Part shown: positions 43,359 to 52,398 of the stretch, in pieces | Layout of the letters: each line of letters starts with the position of its first letter | How positions within the stretch are numbered: the first letter of the stretch is position 1 | Assembly (NCBI RefSeq): GCF_013409365.1 | Contig: NZ_JACCBA010000001.1 | Span: 4,464,001-4,528,000, forward strand | DNA length: 64,000 bases | Reading direction: 5' to 3' | Source of the DNA: Actinomadura luteofluorescens | GTDB lineage: Bacteria; Actinomycetota; Actinomycetes; Streptosporangiales; Streptosporangiaceae | Made by a program: the position numbers and the translations under genes | Notes under the pieces: generated by a model | Told to the model about the DNA's origin: nothing | Databases searched by the model: none | Seen by the model: only the letters and a program-made list of their open reading frames with translations

Positions 43359-44168
43359 ATGTCGCCGAAACGCCCCTTGCGGCAGATGCTGGCGGCCCGC
43401 GCGAAGCAGCGGGCGCGCCAGGGCGTGCACACGGCCGTGCACCACGCCTGGGAATGGATCCAGCGGCACGGGGAGATCACCCCGCACACGCCGGGCCGCC
43501 GCAGGTTCGCCTACCTGGGCGAGGGCGCCTGCATCGGCTTCCCGACCGGCGCGATCTACGGCGAGCCCTGGATCTCGATCGGCGACCACACGCTGGTCGG
43601 CACGCACGTCACCATCTCCGCGGGGTTCGTGCCCGGCCTCGACCTCGGCCCGGACGTCATCGTCCGGATCGGCGGGAGCTGCTCGCTCGGCCGCGGCACC
43701 CACATCGTCGGCCACCAGTCGATCGACATCGGCGACGACGTCTTCACCGGCCCGAACGTCTACATCACCGACCAGAACCACACCTACGGCGACCTGCACA
43801 CCCCGATCGGGCGGCAGTGGCCGGAGAACAACCCTGTCGTGATCGGGGACGGCTGCTGGATCGGCACCGGGGCGATCATCCTTCCTGGCACCCGCCTCGG
43901 CCGCAACGTCGCGGTGGCGGGCGGCGCCGTCGTCCGCGGCGAGTTCCCCGACCACTCGGTCATCGGCGGTGTCCCGGCCAAGGTCCTGCGCAGCCACGAC
44001 AAGGAGAACGGCTGGCAGCCGCCCCTGCGCACCGACCCCCTCATGTCCCTGGACGAGCTCGCCGCCCTCTCGGTGGACGGCCTGGAGGGCCTGCAGATCC
44101 TCCAGGACAGGCTGCGCGCCGAGTCCGCCGCCCGCGAGGGCGACGTCCTCAGCGAGGAGGCGGGCTGA
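43359..44168 (+). CDS. Left-handed beta-helix acyltransferase-like protein
   Basis: Protein of 269 residues. After a basic helical N-terminus, residues 55-205 carry hexapeptide repeats of the left-handed beta-helix type (IGDHTLVGTHVTISAG, LGRGTHIVGHQSIDIGDDVF, PVVIGDGCWIGTGAIILPG), with NHTYGD and GGVPAKVLRSHD as in WbbJ/maltose O-acetyltransferases. It probably transfers an acetyl or other acyl group to a sugar or small molecule. ATG 43359 was chosen; GTG 43350 is possible. Confidence 0.85.
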   Translation: MSPKRPLRQMLAARAKQRARQGVHTAVHHAWEWIQRHGEITPHTPGRRRFAYLGEGACIGFPTGAIYGEPWISIGDHTLVGTHVTISAGFVPGLDLGPDVIVRIGGSCSLGRGTHIVGHQSIDIGDDVFTGPNVYITDQNHTYGDLHTPIGRQWPENNPVVIGDGCWIGTGAIILPGTRLGRNVAVAGGAVVRGEFPDHSVIGGVPAKVLRSHDKENGWQPPLRTDPLMSLDELAALSVDGLEGLQILQDRLRAESAAREGDVLSEEAG

Positions 44169-44191
44169 CCGCCGCGGCCGGCCCGGAACGC

Positions 44192-44223
44192 GAAGAGCCC
44201 CGCCGTTCCCGGCGGGGCTCTTC
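44192..44223. terminator. Bidirectional terminator between convergent genes
   Basis: GAAGAGCCCCGCCG and CGGCGGGGCTCTTC are 14-base perfect arms around TTCC, between the acyltransferase stop and the helicase stop. The tail CTCTTCTG gives a mild U-run on the plus strand. Confidence 0.8.
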
Positions 44224-44232
44224 TGTCGTCGA

Positions 44233-45732
44233 TCAGCTGGTGCGGGCCGTCCGGCGGTCGCCCCCGTAGGAGGAGGTGCCCCGGCGGTTGCCGTGGGAAC
44301 CGCCGCCGGTCCGGGGACCGCCGCCGCGGCGCTCGCCGGACGAGTAGGAGCGGTGCTCGCCGCCGCGCCCGCCCTCGCCGTCGCGACGGCGGTTGCCGCC
44401 CTCGCGGTCGAAGGTGCGCGGGCCGCGGCCGCGGCCGCGCCCACCCGGCCGGCCCCGGCCGCCCTCGCGGCGCGCCGGCCGCTCGGGGATGATCGGCTCC
44501 TCGATCGGGATGCCGGACGGCTGCCGGGCGCCGGTCAGCTTGACCAGCTCGGAGTCGCCGGTGGACACCCGCGTCCGGGGCGCGTTGATGCCGGCGCGGC
44601 GCGTCATCGCGGACGTGGAGCGCACCTGGTGCGGCAGGACGAGCGTGACGACGGTGCCGCGCTCGCCTGCGCGGGCGGTGCGCCCGGCGCGGTGCATGTA
44701 GTCCTTGTGGTCGGCGGGCGGGTCGACGTGCATCACCAGGGACACGTCGTCGACGTGGATGCCGCGGGCGGCGACGTCGGTGGCGACGAGCACGCTGATG
44801 GTGCCCTCGCGGAACTCGGCGAGGGTGCGGGTGCGCAGCCCCTGGCTCTTGCCGCCGTGCAGGCCCGCCGCACGGACCCCGGCCTGGGTGAGCTGCTTGG
44901 CGAGCCGGTCGACGCCGTGCTTGGTGCGGGCGAACAGGATCGTCCGGCCCTCGCGGTTGGCGATCTCGGCGGTGACGGCGCTCTTCTCCTTGGGCGCCAC
45001 GAGCAGCAGGTGGTGGTCCATGGTGTCCACGGACTCGTCCACCGGGCCGATCGCGTGCGTGACCGGCTGGTTCAGGTACCGCCGGACCAGGACGTCGACG
45101 TCCTTGTCGAGGGTGGCGGAGAACAGCAGCCGCTGCCCGCCGGGCTTGGCGGCGTCCAGGATGTCGGTGACGTCGGGCAGGAAGCCCATGTCGGCCATGT
45201 GGTCGGCCTCGTCGAGCACGGCGATCTCGACGTCGGACAGGTCGCAGGCGCCCTGCCGCATCAGGTCCTTGAGCCGGCCCGGAGTGGCCACGAGCACCTC
45301 GACGCCGCGGCGCAGCGCGTCGATCTGCTTGAACATCGAGGTCTGGCCGATGACGGTCTTGAAGCGCAGGCCGAGCCCGCGGCCGAGCGGCTCCAGGTTC
45401 GTCTGGACCTGCTGGGCGAGCTCGCGGGTCGGGACGAGGATCAGCGCCAGGGGGCGCTTGGGGGCGGCCTTGCGGCCGGAGAGGCGGGCCAGCAGCGGCA
45501 GCCCGAACGCCAGGGTCTTGCCGGAGCCGGTCTTGCCGCGCCCGAGGACGTCGTGTCCGTCCATGACGTCGGGGATGGCGGCGGCCTGGATCGGGAACGG
45601 CGCCTCGATGCCCTGGCGGACCAGGGCGCTCACCAGCACCGGCGGGAGGCCGAGCTCGGCGAAGGTGGGAACCCGCTCCTCGTCCGCGATGGCGGGCATG
45701 GTCGGGTTCTGTTCAGCAGCAGCTGTGGTCAC
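44233..45732 (-). CDS. DEAD-box ATP-dependent RNA helicase
   Basis: RNA helicase of 499 residues. Q motif (FAELGLPPVL...PFPIQAAAIP), motif I GRGKTGSGKT, Ia PTRELAQQ, DEAD, SAT and the C-terminal motifs HGGKSQGLRTRTL, TDVAARGIHV and HRAGRTARAG are all present. The C-terminal 90 residues are rich in Arg/Gly (RGRGRGPRTFDREGG type), a nonspecific RNA-binding tail of cold-shock-type helicases in actinomycetes. GTG 45732 with GGAAGG upstream. It probably remodels rRNA or mRNA. Confidence 0.95.
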   Translation of the reverse strand: MTTAAAEQNPTMPAIADEERVPTFAELGLPPVLVSALVRQGIEAPFPIQAAAIPDVMDGHDVLGRGKTGSGKTLAFGLPLLARLSGRKAAPKRPLALILVPTRELAQQVQTNLEPLGRGLGLRFKTVIGQTSMFKQIDALRRGVEVLVATPGRLKDLMRQGACDLSDVEIAVLDEADHMADMGFLPDVTDILDAAKPGGQRLLFSATLDKDVDVLVRRYLNQPVTHAIGPVDESVDTMDHHLLLVAPKEKSAVTAEIANREGRTILFARTKHGVDRLAKQLTQAGVRAAGLHGGKSQGLRTRTLAEFREGTISVLVATDVAARGIHVDDVSLVMHVDPPADHKDYMHRAGRTARAGERGTVVTLVLPHQVRSTSAMTRRAGINAPRTRVSTGDSELVKLTGARQPSGIPIEEPIIPERPARREGGRGRPGGRGRGRGPRTFDREGGNRRRDGEGGRGGEHRSYSSGERRGGGPRTGGGSHGNRRGTSSYGGDRRTARTS

Positions 45733-45899
45733 GCACTACCTTCCGAGAGGGGGGCACGTCTCGGGAGGCACCGCGTGGGTGTGGCCTGCAAGGACGAGCC
45801 TGGCGCCGTCGTCGGCGCCGAAGAGTGATTCCTAGAGTCTAACGTCGTCGGGGTACGAGCTTATGCCCCGTCCCCGAAGGAACATGCGTCACCGCGAGC

Positions 45900-46358
45900 T
45901 CAACAAGCACAGGAAACACCCCTGACGGGGGCGGTGAGCGGGTCCGGTGAACGCCGCGTGACGGTGCCGCCACCGGTCTCCACGGGGTAGCCCTCCCGCG
46001 CCCAGTACTCGAATCCGCCGAGCATCTCCTTGACGGGACGGCCGAGCTTCGCGAACTCCAGCGCCGCCTTCTGGGCGCCGTTGCAGCCCGGCCCCCAGCA
46101 GTAGACGACCACGGCCGCGCCCTCGGGGACGAGCGCGGCGGCGCGTCCGGCGATCTCGGCGGTGGGGAGGTGGACGGCGCCCTGGACGTGGCCCTGCGCC
46201 CAGCTCTCGGTGCTCCGGGTGTCGACGACCACGATTCCGGGCGTCCCCTCGGCGAGCCGGGCGGCCACGTCGGACACGTCCGTCTCGAAGGCCAGCCTGG
46301 CGGCGAAGTGCCGGAGGGCCTCGTCGGCGGTGGCGGGCGCCGGGGTGGCCTCGTTCAT
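45900..46358 (-). CDS. Rhodanese-domain protein
   Basis: Single-domain rhodanese of 152 residues: DTRSTESWAQGHVQGAVHLP and active-site loop VVYCWGPGCNGAQKAA with Cys at the sulfurtransferase position. These proteins transfer sulfur or act in cyanide and thiol metabolism. AAGGAG precedes the ATG at 46358. It is divergent from a GlxA-type AraC regulator, a common pairing that suggests control by that regulator. Confidence 0.9.
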   Translation of the reverse strand: MNEATPAPATADEALRHFAARLAFETDVSDVAARLAEGTPGIVVVDTRSTESWAQGHVQGAVHLPTAEIAGRAAALVPEGAAVVVYCWGPGCNGAQKAALEFAKLGRPVKEMLGGFEYWAREGYPVETGGGTVTRRSPDPLTAPVRGVSCAC

Positions 46359-46466
46359 CTGCGGCTCCTTGGAATCGTGACGAGCGTCTCGTGACCACCT
46401 CGATCCTCGGCCGCCGGCCGCTCGCCCGGAAGTGGCGCGAATGCCGCGTATCGCTAATATCGCGCC

Positions 46467-47450
46467 ATGTACGTCGCCGCCCCGTCCCGCCGGCACACGG
46501 TGTCGGTGCTGGTGTTCGACGGCATGGCGCCGTTCGAGCTCGGCACGGTCGTCGAGGTGTTCGGGCTGCCCCGGCCCGAACTGGACGTCCCCTGGTACGA
46601 CCTGCGTGTCTGCTCTCTGGAACGCGGCCCGATGCGGGCGGTGGGCGGTTTCACGATGACCGCCGAGCACGGGCTGGACGCGTTCGCGTCGGCGGACACC
46701 GTGCTGGTCGTCGCCGTCCCCGACGTCCGCGGGGACCCGCCGCCCGAGGTCGTCGCGGCGCTCCGGGAGGCGCACGCGCGGGGCGCCCGCGTGGCGTCCA
46801 TCTGCTCGGGCGCGTTCGCCCTCGCCGCCGCCGGGCTCCTGGACGGACGGGCGGCCACCACTCACTGGCGGTACGCCGACCTGCTCCGCCGCCGTTACCC
46901 GGACGTCCACGTGACGCCCGACGTCCTCTACGTGGACGGCGACGACGTGCTCACCGGGGCGGGCAGCGCGGCGGGGCTCGACATGTGCCTGCACCTCGTC
47001 CGCAAGGACCACGGCGCCCGGGTGGCCAACGCGGTGGCGCGGCGGCTGGTCGTCCCGCCGCACCGGGACGGCGGGCAGGCGCAGTTCGTGGAGGCGGCGG
47101 TGGTCCCGCCGGGGGAGGACGACCCGGTCGCGCGGGCCATGGCGTGGGCGCTTGACCACCTCGCCGAGCCCATCACGGTGGCCCGCATGGCACGTGAGGC
47201 GTGCCTCGCACCCCGTACGTTCCTGCGCCGCTTCCAGCGTCGGACAGGGACGAGCCCGCTGCGCTGGGTGGTCAGCCAGCGCGTCCTGGCCGCGCTGCCG
47301 CTGCTGGAGGAGGGCGGCGCGCCGATCGAGGAGGTCGGCGCGGCGGTCGGCTTCGAGAGCCCGGCGACGTTCCGGCACCACTTCGCCCGGACGATGCGGA
47401 CCTCCCCGTCCGCCTACCGCCGCACCTTCCGCACCGCCGGCGGAACCTGA
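46467..47450 (+). CDS. GlxA-type AraC family regulator
   Basis: Regulator of 327 residues: an N-terminal DJ-1/PfpI-like domain (VLVFDGMAPFELGTVVEVFG, then VASICSGAFALAAAGLLDGR) and a C-terminal AraC helix-turn-helix pair (ITVARMAREACLAPRTFLRR, GAAVGFESPATFRHHFARTM). Divergent from the rhodanese gene, with 108 bases between the starts, so it probably regulates that gene and itself. Confidence 0.92.
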   Translation: MYVAAPSRRHTVSVLVFDGMAPFELGTVVEVFGLPRPELDVPWYDLRVCSLERGPMRAVGGFTMTAEHGLDAFASADTVLVVAVPDVRGDPPPEVVAALREAHARGARVASICSGAFALAAAGLLDGRAATTHWRYADLLRRRYPDVHVTPDVLYVDGDDVLTGAGSAAGLDMCLHLVRKDHGARVANAVARRLVVPPHRDGGQAQFVEAAVVPPGEDDPVARAMAWALDHLAEPITVARMAREACLAPRTFLRRFQRRTGTSPLRWVVSQRVLAALPLLEEGGAPIEEVGAAVGFESPATFRHHFARTMRTSPSAYRRTFRTAGGT

Positions 47451-47766
47451 CCCGCCTCCCTCACGCCCGGCGCGGGGAGCGCGCGCCGGGGTGAGAGTCC
47501 GGTAACGGTCACGAACCGGGGAGTGTCCCCGCGGTTTCCTGACCAGCAGAAGTCACCGATGTCAGGGGCGAGTTGCGCCATCTCGGCGGCCGGGGCGCGG
47601 CCGCGGTGACCGCGAGGGGCGGCAAGGTCAGCACGGCAGTCAGGCGGCGCGGGACGGGCGCGGGCGCGATCGGTCCGGACGCCCGCAAGATCATTACAGA
47701 CGGGACCGAAACGCGCGGCCGCCCCGCCGGAAAACCGGGCACCGACACAAAGTTCCTGCTCAATCG

Positions 47767-47903
47767 TTGATCATCGCCCGGGGCCTTTGTTAATCTGCCC
47801 GGCAGCCGAGAGGAAGCGGTCCCTTACCGCATGTGATAGATCACTTCCACTCCGCGACATTTGTTCATCCCACCAACAAATGGAAGCCGTTCTCAGTGAT
47901 CAC
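47767..47903 (+). promoter_or_regulatory. Putative control region of the biosynthetic operon
   Basis: The 526-base stretch 47451-47976 has no convincing gene; its right half is much more AT-rich than the window. It holds TTGATC (47767-47772) with TTAATC 17 bases on, a weak promoter candidate, and three dyads: GTGAT-AG-ATCAC (47833-47844), TTTGTT/AACAAA (47860-47880) and GTGATCAC (47896-47903). The GTGATC-type sites suggest a GntR-like or other dimeric regulator. Confidence 0.4.
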
Positions 47904-47976
47904 GGCCGACACAATCGGCCGCGCACGCCTTCAGCTACACCCGACCCTTGAGTAGTCAGGTGAACGGTACAAGTCA

Positions 47977-49368
47977 ATGACAGTTCAACCGCAGGCAGCC
48001 CCTGCCGCCCCACGCGCCGGCGGCACCCTCGGAAAGCGGATCCTGGCGTTCGCCGGCCACCCGCTGTTCCGCGGTGATCCCCAGGTCGTCCACGGCCGCA
48101 ACCCCTACCGCCGCATGCTCGCGCCCGGCTCGCTGGCCGAAGCCGACTTCGACCGCCCGCCGGGCCCCGGCGAGTGGGCGGCCCATCGGTCCCTCGCCGC
48201 GCACCGGCTGCTCGGCACCTTCTACGAGGCCGAGACCGTGCTGCTCCCCGAGCAGGGACTCGACGGCCTGTACGAGGATTTCGACCTCTTCTACGGCCCT
48301 GACCTCAAAGAACTCCGGGAAGGGTCCGTCTCGGATCTGGAACGTTTCGCGTTCGGCTGCCTGGACGAGGCCGTGGACGTCAGCGGCGCCGCCACGCCCG
48401 AGGTGCTGGAGGCCTACTTCCAGCACGTCGTCGAGGAGGCCGCCGCCGGGCCCTCGCCCGCGCTGACCGCCATCGCCGGCGCCCGCGACCGCAAGAGCGC
48501 CGCCGACCTGTACCTGGTGCAGCTCGCGCTGGACGGGCTCACCGAGGCCTCCGCGATGTCGCGCAACCTCGCCGGGGCCTACGGTCCCGAGCAGTCCGCC
48601 CTGTTCAAGATATTCATCGACGAGTTCGGCTACGGGGTCTACGACGCCAAGCACACCACGATCTTCGCCAAAATGCTGCGCAGCCGCGCGATGGCGACCC
48701 ATGTGCACGCGTACTGGAACTTCTACCTGACCGGCCCCCTGGCAACGAACAACTACTATTACTACCTGTCCCGCGACCATGCGAAGTTCTTCCGCTACGC
48801 GGGCGCGGTCACCTACGCCGAGGCCGTCTTCGCGCCCGCATTCGTGGAAATGATAAAAGTCTTCCGCGATATATTCGGCGACGCGGTCGATCTGCATTAC
48901 TGCGACGAGCACGCGCACATCGACGAGCACCACGGGCGCATCACCCGGGACCAGGTCCTGCTGGCCCTGGCCGGGCGGCACGGCCCGCGAGTCGTCCCCG
49001 AGCTGCTGCGCGGCATCGCGGAGGCGCGGCTGGTCGGCGGCTGGTTCGAGGACGACACCGCGGCGCAGATCCGCTGGTCCGACGACCTCCCCCGGCACCG
49101 CGAGCTCGCCGGTTCGGCCCGGACCGGGTCCGAGCCTCCGCGGCGCGTCGTGCTGACCGCCGAAAGCCCGTTCGGGACGCGGTGCCATGACGGCGACGTC
49201 GTCCTGGAGGTGGAGCGCGGCGAGGCCGACCTCGTCACGACCCCCACCGGGCCGCCCGAGCGGCTGGCGCGCGGCGAGGCCGTGCTGATCCCCGGCGGGC
49301 GCCTCTACGGGATCCGGCCCGCGACGCCGGAGACCGCCTGCGCGCTCCACGCCGTGCCTCCCGCCTGA
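47977..49368 (+). CDS. SznF-type heme-oxygenase-like diiron oxidase with cupin-like C-terminus (copy 1)
   Basis: Protein of 463 residues. A helical N-terminal domain (1-130) precedes a heme-oxygenase-like diiron domain with the full ligand set: Glu190 in LTEAS, Glu216 and His226 in DEFGYGVYDAKH, and His312, Asp316, His319 in CDEHAHIDEHHGR. Spacing equals that I recall for SznF of streptozotocin biosynthesis (E189, E215, H225, H311, D315, H318). Residues 390-450 look like a small cupin (GEADLV, LARGEAVLIPGGRLYG), but the HxH metal motif of SznF is not seen (RCHDGD instead). It should N-oxidise an arginine-like substrate; the N-N-bond-forming cupin step is doubtful. First gene of the nine-gene operon. 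Confidence 0.87.
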   Translation: MTVQPQAAPAAPRAGGTLGKRILAFAGHPLFRGDPQVVHGRNPYRRMLAPGSLAEADFDRPPGPGEWAAHRSLAAHRLLGTFYEAETVLLPEQGLDGLYEDFDLFYGPDLKELREGSVSDLERFAFGCLDEAVDVSGAATPEVLEAYFQHVVEEAAAGPSPALTAIAGARDRKSAADLYLVQLALDGLTEASAMSRNLAGAYGPEQSALFKIFIDEFGYGVYDAKHTTIFAKMLRSRAMATHVHAYWNFYLTGPLATNNYYYYLSRDHAKFFRYAGAVTYAEAVFAPAFVEMIKVFRDIFGDAVDLHYCDEHAHIDEHHGRITRDQVLLALAGRHGPRVVPELLRGIAEARLVGGWFEDDTAAQIRWSDDLPRHRELAGSARTGSEPPRRVVLTAESPFGTRCHDGDVVLEVERGEADLVTTPTGPPERLARGEAVLIPGGRLYGIRPATPETACALHAVPPA

Positions 49369-49487
49369 GACTCCCCGCTCCCCGACGCTCCCGCCGAGAC
49401 TCCCGTCTCTCCCGCCCCGCCTGACCGCGCCATGCCCAGTGCCGCCCCCGCCCGTCACCGGCCGCGCCCGAAAGACAAGAGGAGCCG

Positions 49488-49850
49488 ATGGCCCGCGTCA
49501 TCGTGATGGATCTGAGCCGGCACAACACCGTGATGGTCGGCCACGACCGCTACTTCGTCCTGCACGAGGGCGAACGGTCGCTGCTCGTCCGCGACCACTG
49601 CCCGCACCGCGGCGGCCCGCTCAGCCTGGCCCGCCGCACCCCGGACGGGCGGCGGCTCAGCTGCCCGTGGCACGGCACGAAGGTCGGTGTCTCCGCCGTG
49701 AAGCGCTCCTGCCTGCCGATGGTGCGCAGCGGCGACGAGGCCGTCGTCGTCCTTCCCGACACCGGCGACCCCGTCTCGGTCATCCACAAGGAGATCCTCG
49801 CCAACCTGCCGCCCGACCCGACCCACGACGAAGGGGCCGAGAGCCGATGA
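49488..49850 (+). CDS. Rieske [2Fe-2S] protein
   Basis: Small protein of 120 residues with Rieske motifs Cys38-Pro-His40 and Cys59-Pro-Trp-His62, enough to bind one [2Fe-2S] cluster, and no membrane anchor. It may be a ferredoxin-type electron donor for the diiron oxygenases on either side, or a Rieske subunit; an oxygenase subunit is absent. It overlaps the methyltransferase start by four bases (ATGA) and lies 119 bases after the first oxygenase gene. Confidence 0.9.
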   Translation: MARVIVMDLSRHNTVMVGHDRYFVLHEGERSLLVRDHCPHRGGPLSLARRTPDGRRLSCPWHGTKVGVSAVKRSCLPMVRSGDEAVVVLPDTGDPVSVIHKEILANLPPDPTHDEGAESR

Positions 49851-50932
49851 ACAGCGCACAGCCGCGGACGCAGGGCGCGATCGCCGGGATCCACGACGGA
49901 ACGGAGCTCGGCGAGTTCCTCAGGTGGGGCCGCGACCTGCACCACCAGGGCCGCTACGAGGACGCCGCCAGGGCCTTCGAACTGATCCTCGGCGTGGACG
50001 CCGACAACCAGGAGGCCCTGATCGGCCGGAACCGGGCCGTCCGGCGCTCGGTCCCCCGCTGGCACTGGGAGATGCTGCACGACGAGGAGCGCGCCGAGCT
50101 GTACGACCGGGCGATCCGGCAGGCGGTTGCGGCCGCCCCGGACGCCCTGGTCCTCGACATCGGCGCCGGGTCGGGCCTGCTGGCGATGATGGCGGCGCGG
50201 GCCGGGGCGCGGGAGGTCGTGGCCTGCGAGGGCCAGCCGTCCGTCGCCGAGACGGCCGCGCGGGTGGTCCGGGTGGCCGGGTACGACGACGCGGTCGGCG
50301 TCGTGTCGAAGATGTCCACCCGCATGACGGTGCCCGGGGACCTGCCGAGGCGCGCCGGCCTGCTGGTCACCGAGATCGTCGACTGCGGCCTGCTCGGCGA
50401 GGGCATCCTCGGGACGATCGCGCACGCCCGCGAGCACCTCCTCACCCCGGACGCGACGATCATGCCGTCGCGGGGGCGGATCCTCGCGCAGCTCATCGAG
50501 AGCGAGCCGCTGCACCGCAAGAACCACGTCGGCAAGCTGTACGGGTTCGACCTCGCGCCCTTCAACCGCCTGTCCACGCTGGAGTACTTCGACTCCCGGC
50601 TGCACCGGCACGAGCACCGGGCGCTGTCGGAGCCGACGACGGTGTTCGAGTTCGACTTCTACACCGCGGACGCGCGGCCGCAGCGCACCGAGCTGACGGT
50701 CCGGCCGACGGCCGCGGGCAAGATGCACGCGATCGCGTTCTGGTTCGAGATGGAGCTGCTGCCGGGGATCGTGGTCGACAACGCGCCCGGCCACGACTCG
50801 CACTGGAAGCAGGCGATCCAGTGCCTGCCCGTCCCGCTGCACGTCCAGCCGGACCTGCCGGTGTCCCTGGTCGCCGCCCACGACGGCGAGTGCGTCCGCT
50901 TCGAGGTGGAGTCCGAGGAGGTGGTCGCGTGA
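49847..50932 (+). CDS. PRMT-like SAM-dependent N-methyltransferase (SznE-like)
   Basis: Protein of 361 residues. A short TPR-like segment (about 31-60, HHQGRYEDAARAFE) precedes a PRMT fold: WHWEMLHDEERAELYDRAI, SAM-binding DIGAGSG (104-110), acidic Glu128, and the double-E loop Glu176...Glu185 (TEIVDCGLLGEG). The beta-barrel half follows. Related enzymes include PRMT7 and, from memory, SznE, which mono-methylates the guanidine of free L-arginine in streptozotocin biosynthesis. Here, flanked by two SznF-type genes, it likely methylates a guanidine of free arginine or a related amino acid; a 50S-protein target is less likely. Overlaps both neighbours by four bases. Confidence 0.85.
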   Translation: MNSAQPRTQGAIAGIHDGTELGEFLRWGRDLHHQGRYEDAARAFELILGVDADNQEALIGRNRAVRRSVPRWHWEMLHDEERAELYDRAIRQAVAAAPDALVLDIGAGSGLLAMMAARAGAREVVACEGQPSVAETAARVVRVAGYDDAVGVVSKMSTRMTVPGDLPRRAGLLVTEIVDCGLLGEGILGTIAHAREHLLTPDATIMPSRGRILAQLIESEPLHRKNHVGKLYGFDLAPFNRLSTLEYFDSRLHRHEHRALSEPTTVFEFDFYTADARPQRTELTVRPTAAGKMHAIAFWFEMELLPGIVVDNAPGHDSHWKQAIQCLPVPLHVQPDLPVSLVAAHDGECVRFEVESEEVVA

Positions 50933-52398
50933 CGGCGATCACGGAGGCGCTCGGCGCACCGGCGCCGGGCATGGTGACGACGAGCATGGCACCGACGCCG
51001 GCCGCGGCGAGCGCCCTCGCCGCCTACTGCTCGCAGCGGATCTTCCAGCCCGGGCCCGAGGTCCTCATCGAGGGCAACCCGTTCCGGCGGCCGATCGGCC
51101 CGCCCGGCGCCGGCGCCGGCGACTTCTCCGTCCCGGCGACGGAGGCGGAGTTCCTCGGCAGCGGCCAGCTCATCGCCGGCCGCGTGCTGTGCAACGCCTA
51201 CGAGAGCGACATGATCCTGCTGCCCGCCGCCGGGCTGGCCTCCGCGAAGGACGACTTCGACCTGTTCTACGGCGACGAGGTGCGGGCGCTGCGCGACGCC
51301 GTCCGGCCGGGCCTGGAGCGGTACGCGTTCTCCTTCCTGGACGACGCCGTCGCCGTCCCGCCGGTGCGAACGCTGGAGGAGCTCCAGGCGTACTTCCTCA
51401 CCGAGGTCGGCGGCGCCGGGGCGCCCGCCGACGCGTCCGGGAGCAACCCGGCGGTGGACCCGGCGGCCGAGGTGACCGGCACCATGCGGCTGATCACCGA
51501 GTGCCGGCGGCCGGAGGAGGCCGCGGCGCTGCACCTGATCCAGCTCGCCCTGGACGCGCTGACCGAGGCGTCGGCCATGGCGCGCAACCTCGGCGGCTCC
51601 TACGGCGTCGAGCAGTCCGAGCTCTTCAAGATCTTCAACGACGAGTTCGGGTACGGGGTCTACGGCGCCAAGCACAGCACGATCTTCAAGGAGATGCTGG
51701 CCAGCGTCGGGCTGCGCACCGACCTGCACGCCTACTGGAACTTCTACCTGACCAGCTCCCTGGTCGGGGTGAACTACTTCAACTGGCTCACCGAGGACCA
51801 CCGCGGCATGTTCCGCTACATGGCGGCGGTGACGTACCTGGAGTGGCTGTTCGCCCAGGGGTTCGCCGACACCGGCGCCATGCTCCGCGCCGTCTACGGC
51901 GACCGCGTGGACGCCAAGTACTGCGACGAGCACGCGCACATCGACGTCCACCACGGGCGGATGACCTACGAGAACCTGCTGCTCGGCCTGGCGCGCACGC
52001 ACGGCGAGCTGGTCATTCCCGAGCTGGTGCGCGGCATCGAGGACACCAAGCTCCTGCTGCGCCTCGGCGACGCCGACTTCCGCGCGCAGATCGCCTGGGC
52101 CGACGGCCTCGACCGGTACACCGAGAAGGGCGCCGCGCTGGCGTCCTCCGCGCTGGACGACGCCGAGACGAGCACGCTCCGCCCGGACAGCCCGTTCTGT
52201 ACCGGCGTGTACGACTCCGACCGGCTCGTGGAGATCACGAGCGGCGAGGCGGACGTGTACGCGTGGGCGACCGGCCACCCGCACCGGCTCGGCACGGGCG
52301 ACGTGCTGCTGGTGCCGCGCGGCCGCCTGCACGGCCTGAAGGCCGCCTCGCCCGAGGCCCGGGTGACCGTTCGAACCGTCGAGAGGACGTCGCGATGA
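50929..52398 (+). CDS. SznF-type heme-oxygenase-like diiron oxidase with cupin-like C-terminus (copy 2)
   Basis: Protein of 489 residues, related to the product of 47977 throughout. Diiron ligands are conserved: Glu213 (LTEAS), Glu239 and His249 (DEFGYGVYGAKH), His335, Asp339, His342 (CDEHAHIDVHHGR). An insertion of about 20 residues sits around 163-184. The cupin-like C-terminus (SGEADVYAWA, LGTGDVLLVPRGRLHG) again has no HxH metal motif. GTG start overlaps the methyltransferase stop. Two oxygenases may oxidise different nitrogens or different intermediates of the same pathway. Confidence 0.87.
   Translation: MTAITEALGAPAPGMVTTSMAPTPAAASALAAYCSQRIFQPGPEVLIEGNPFRRPIGPPGAGAGDFSVPATEAEFLGSGQLIAGRVLCNAYESDMILLPAAGLASAKDDFDLFYGDEVRALRDAVRPGLERYAFSFLDDAVAVPPVRTLEELQAYFLTEVGGAGAPADASGSNPAVDPAAEVTGTMRLITECRRPEEAAALHLIQLALDALTEASAMARNLGGSYGVEQSELFKIFNDEFGYGVYGAKHSTIFKEMLASVGLRTDLHAYWNFYLTSSLVGVNYFNWLTEDHRGMFRYMAAVTYLEWLFAQGFADTGAMLRAVYGDRVDAKYCDEHAHIDVHHGRMTYENLLLGLARTHGELVIPELVRGIEDTKLLLRLGDADFRAQIAWADGLDRYTEKGAALASSALDDAETSTLRPDSPFCTGVYDSDRLVEITSGEADVYAWATGHPHRLGTGDVLLVPRGRLHGLKAASPEARVTVRTVERTSR

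Noticed and set aside
47509-47770. Short overlapping frames of 65-84 codons on both strands in the gap before the biosynthetic operon
   Set aside because: No ribosome site, no domain and inconsistent codon bias.
47833-47844. GTGATAGATCAC considered as a CRP site
   Set aside because: Spacing between TGTGA and TCAC is four bases, not the six of a CRP site; left as an unassigned dyad.
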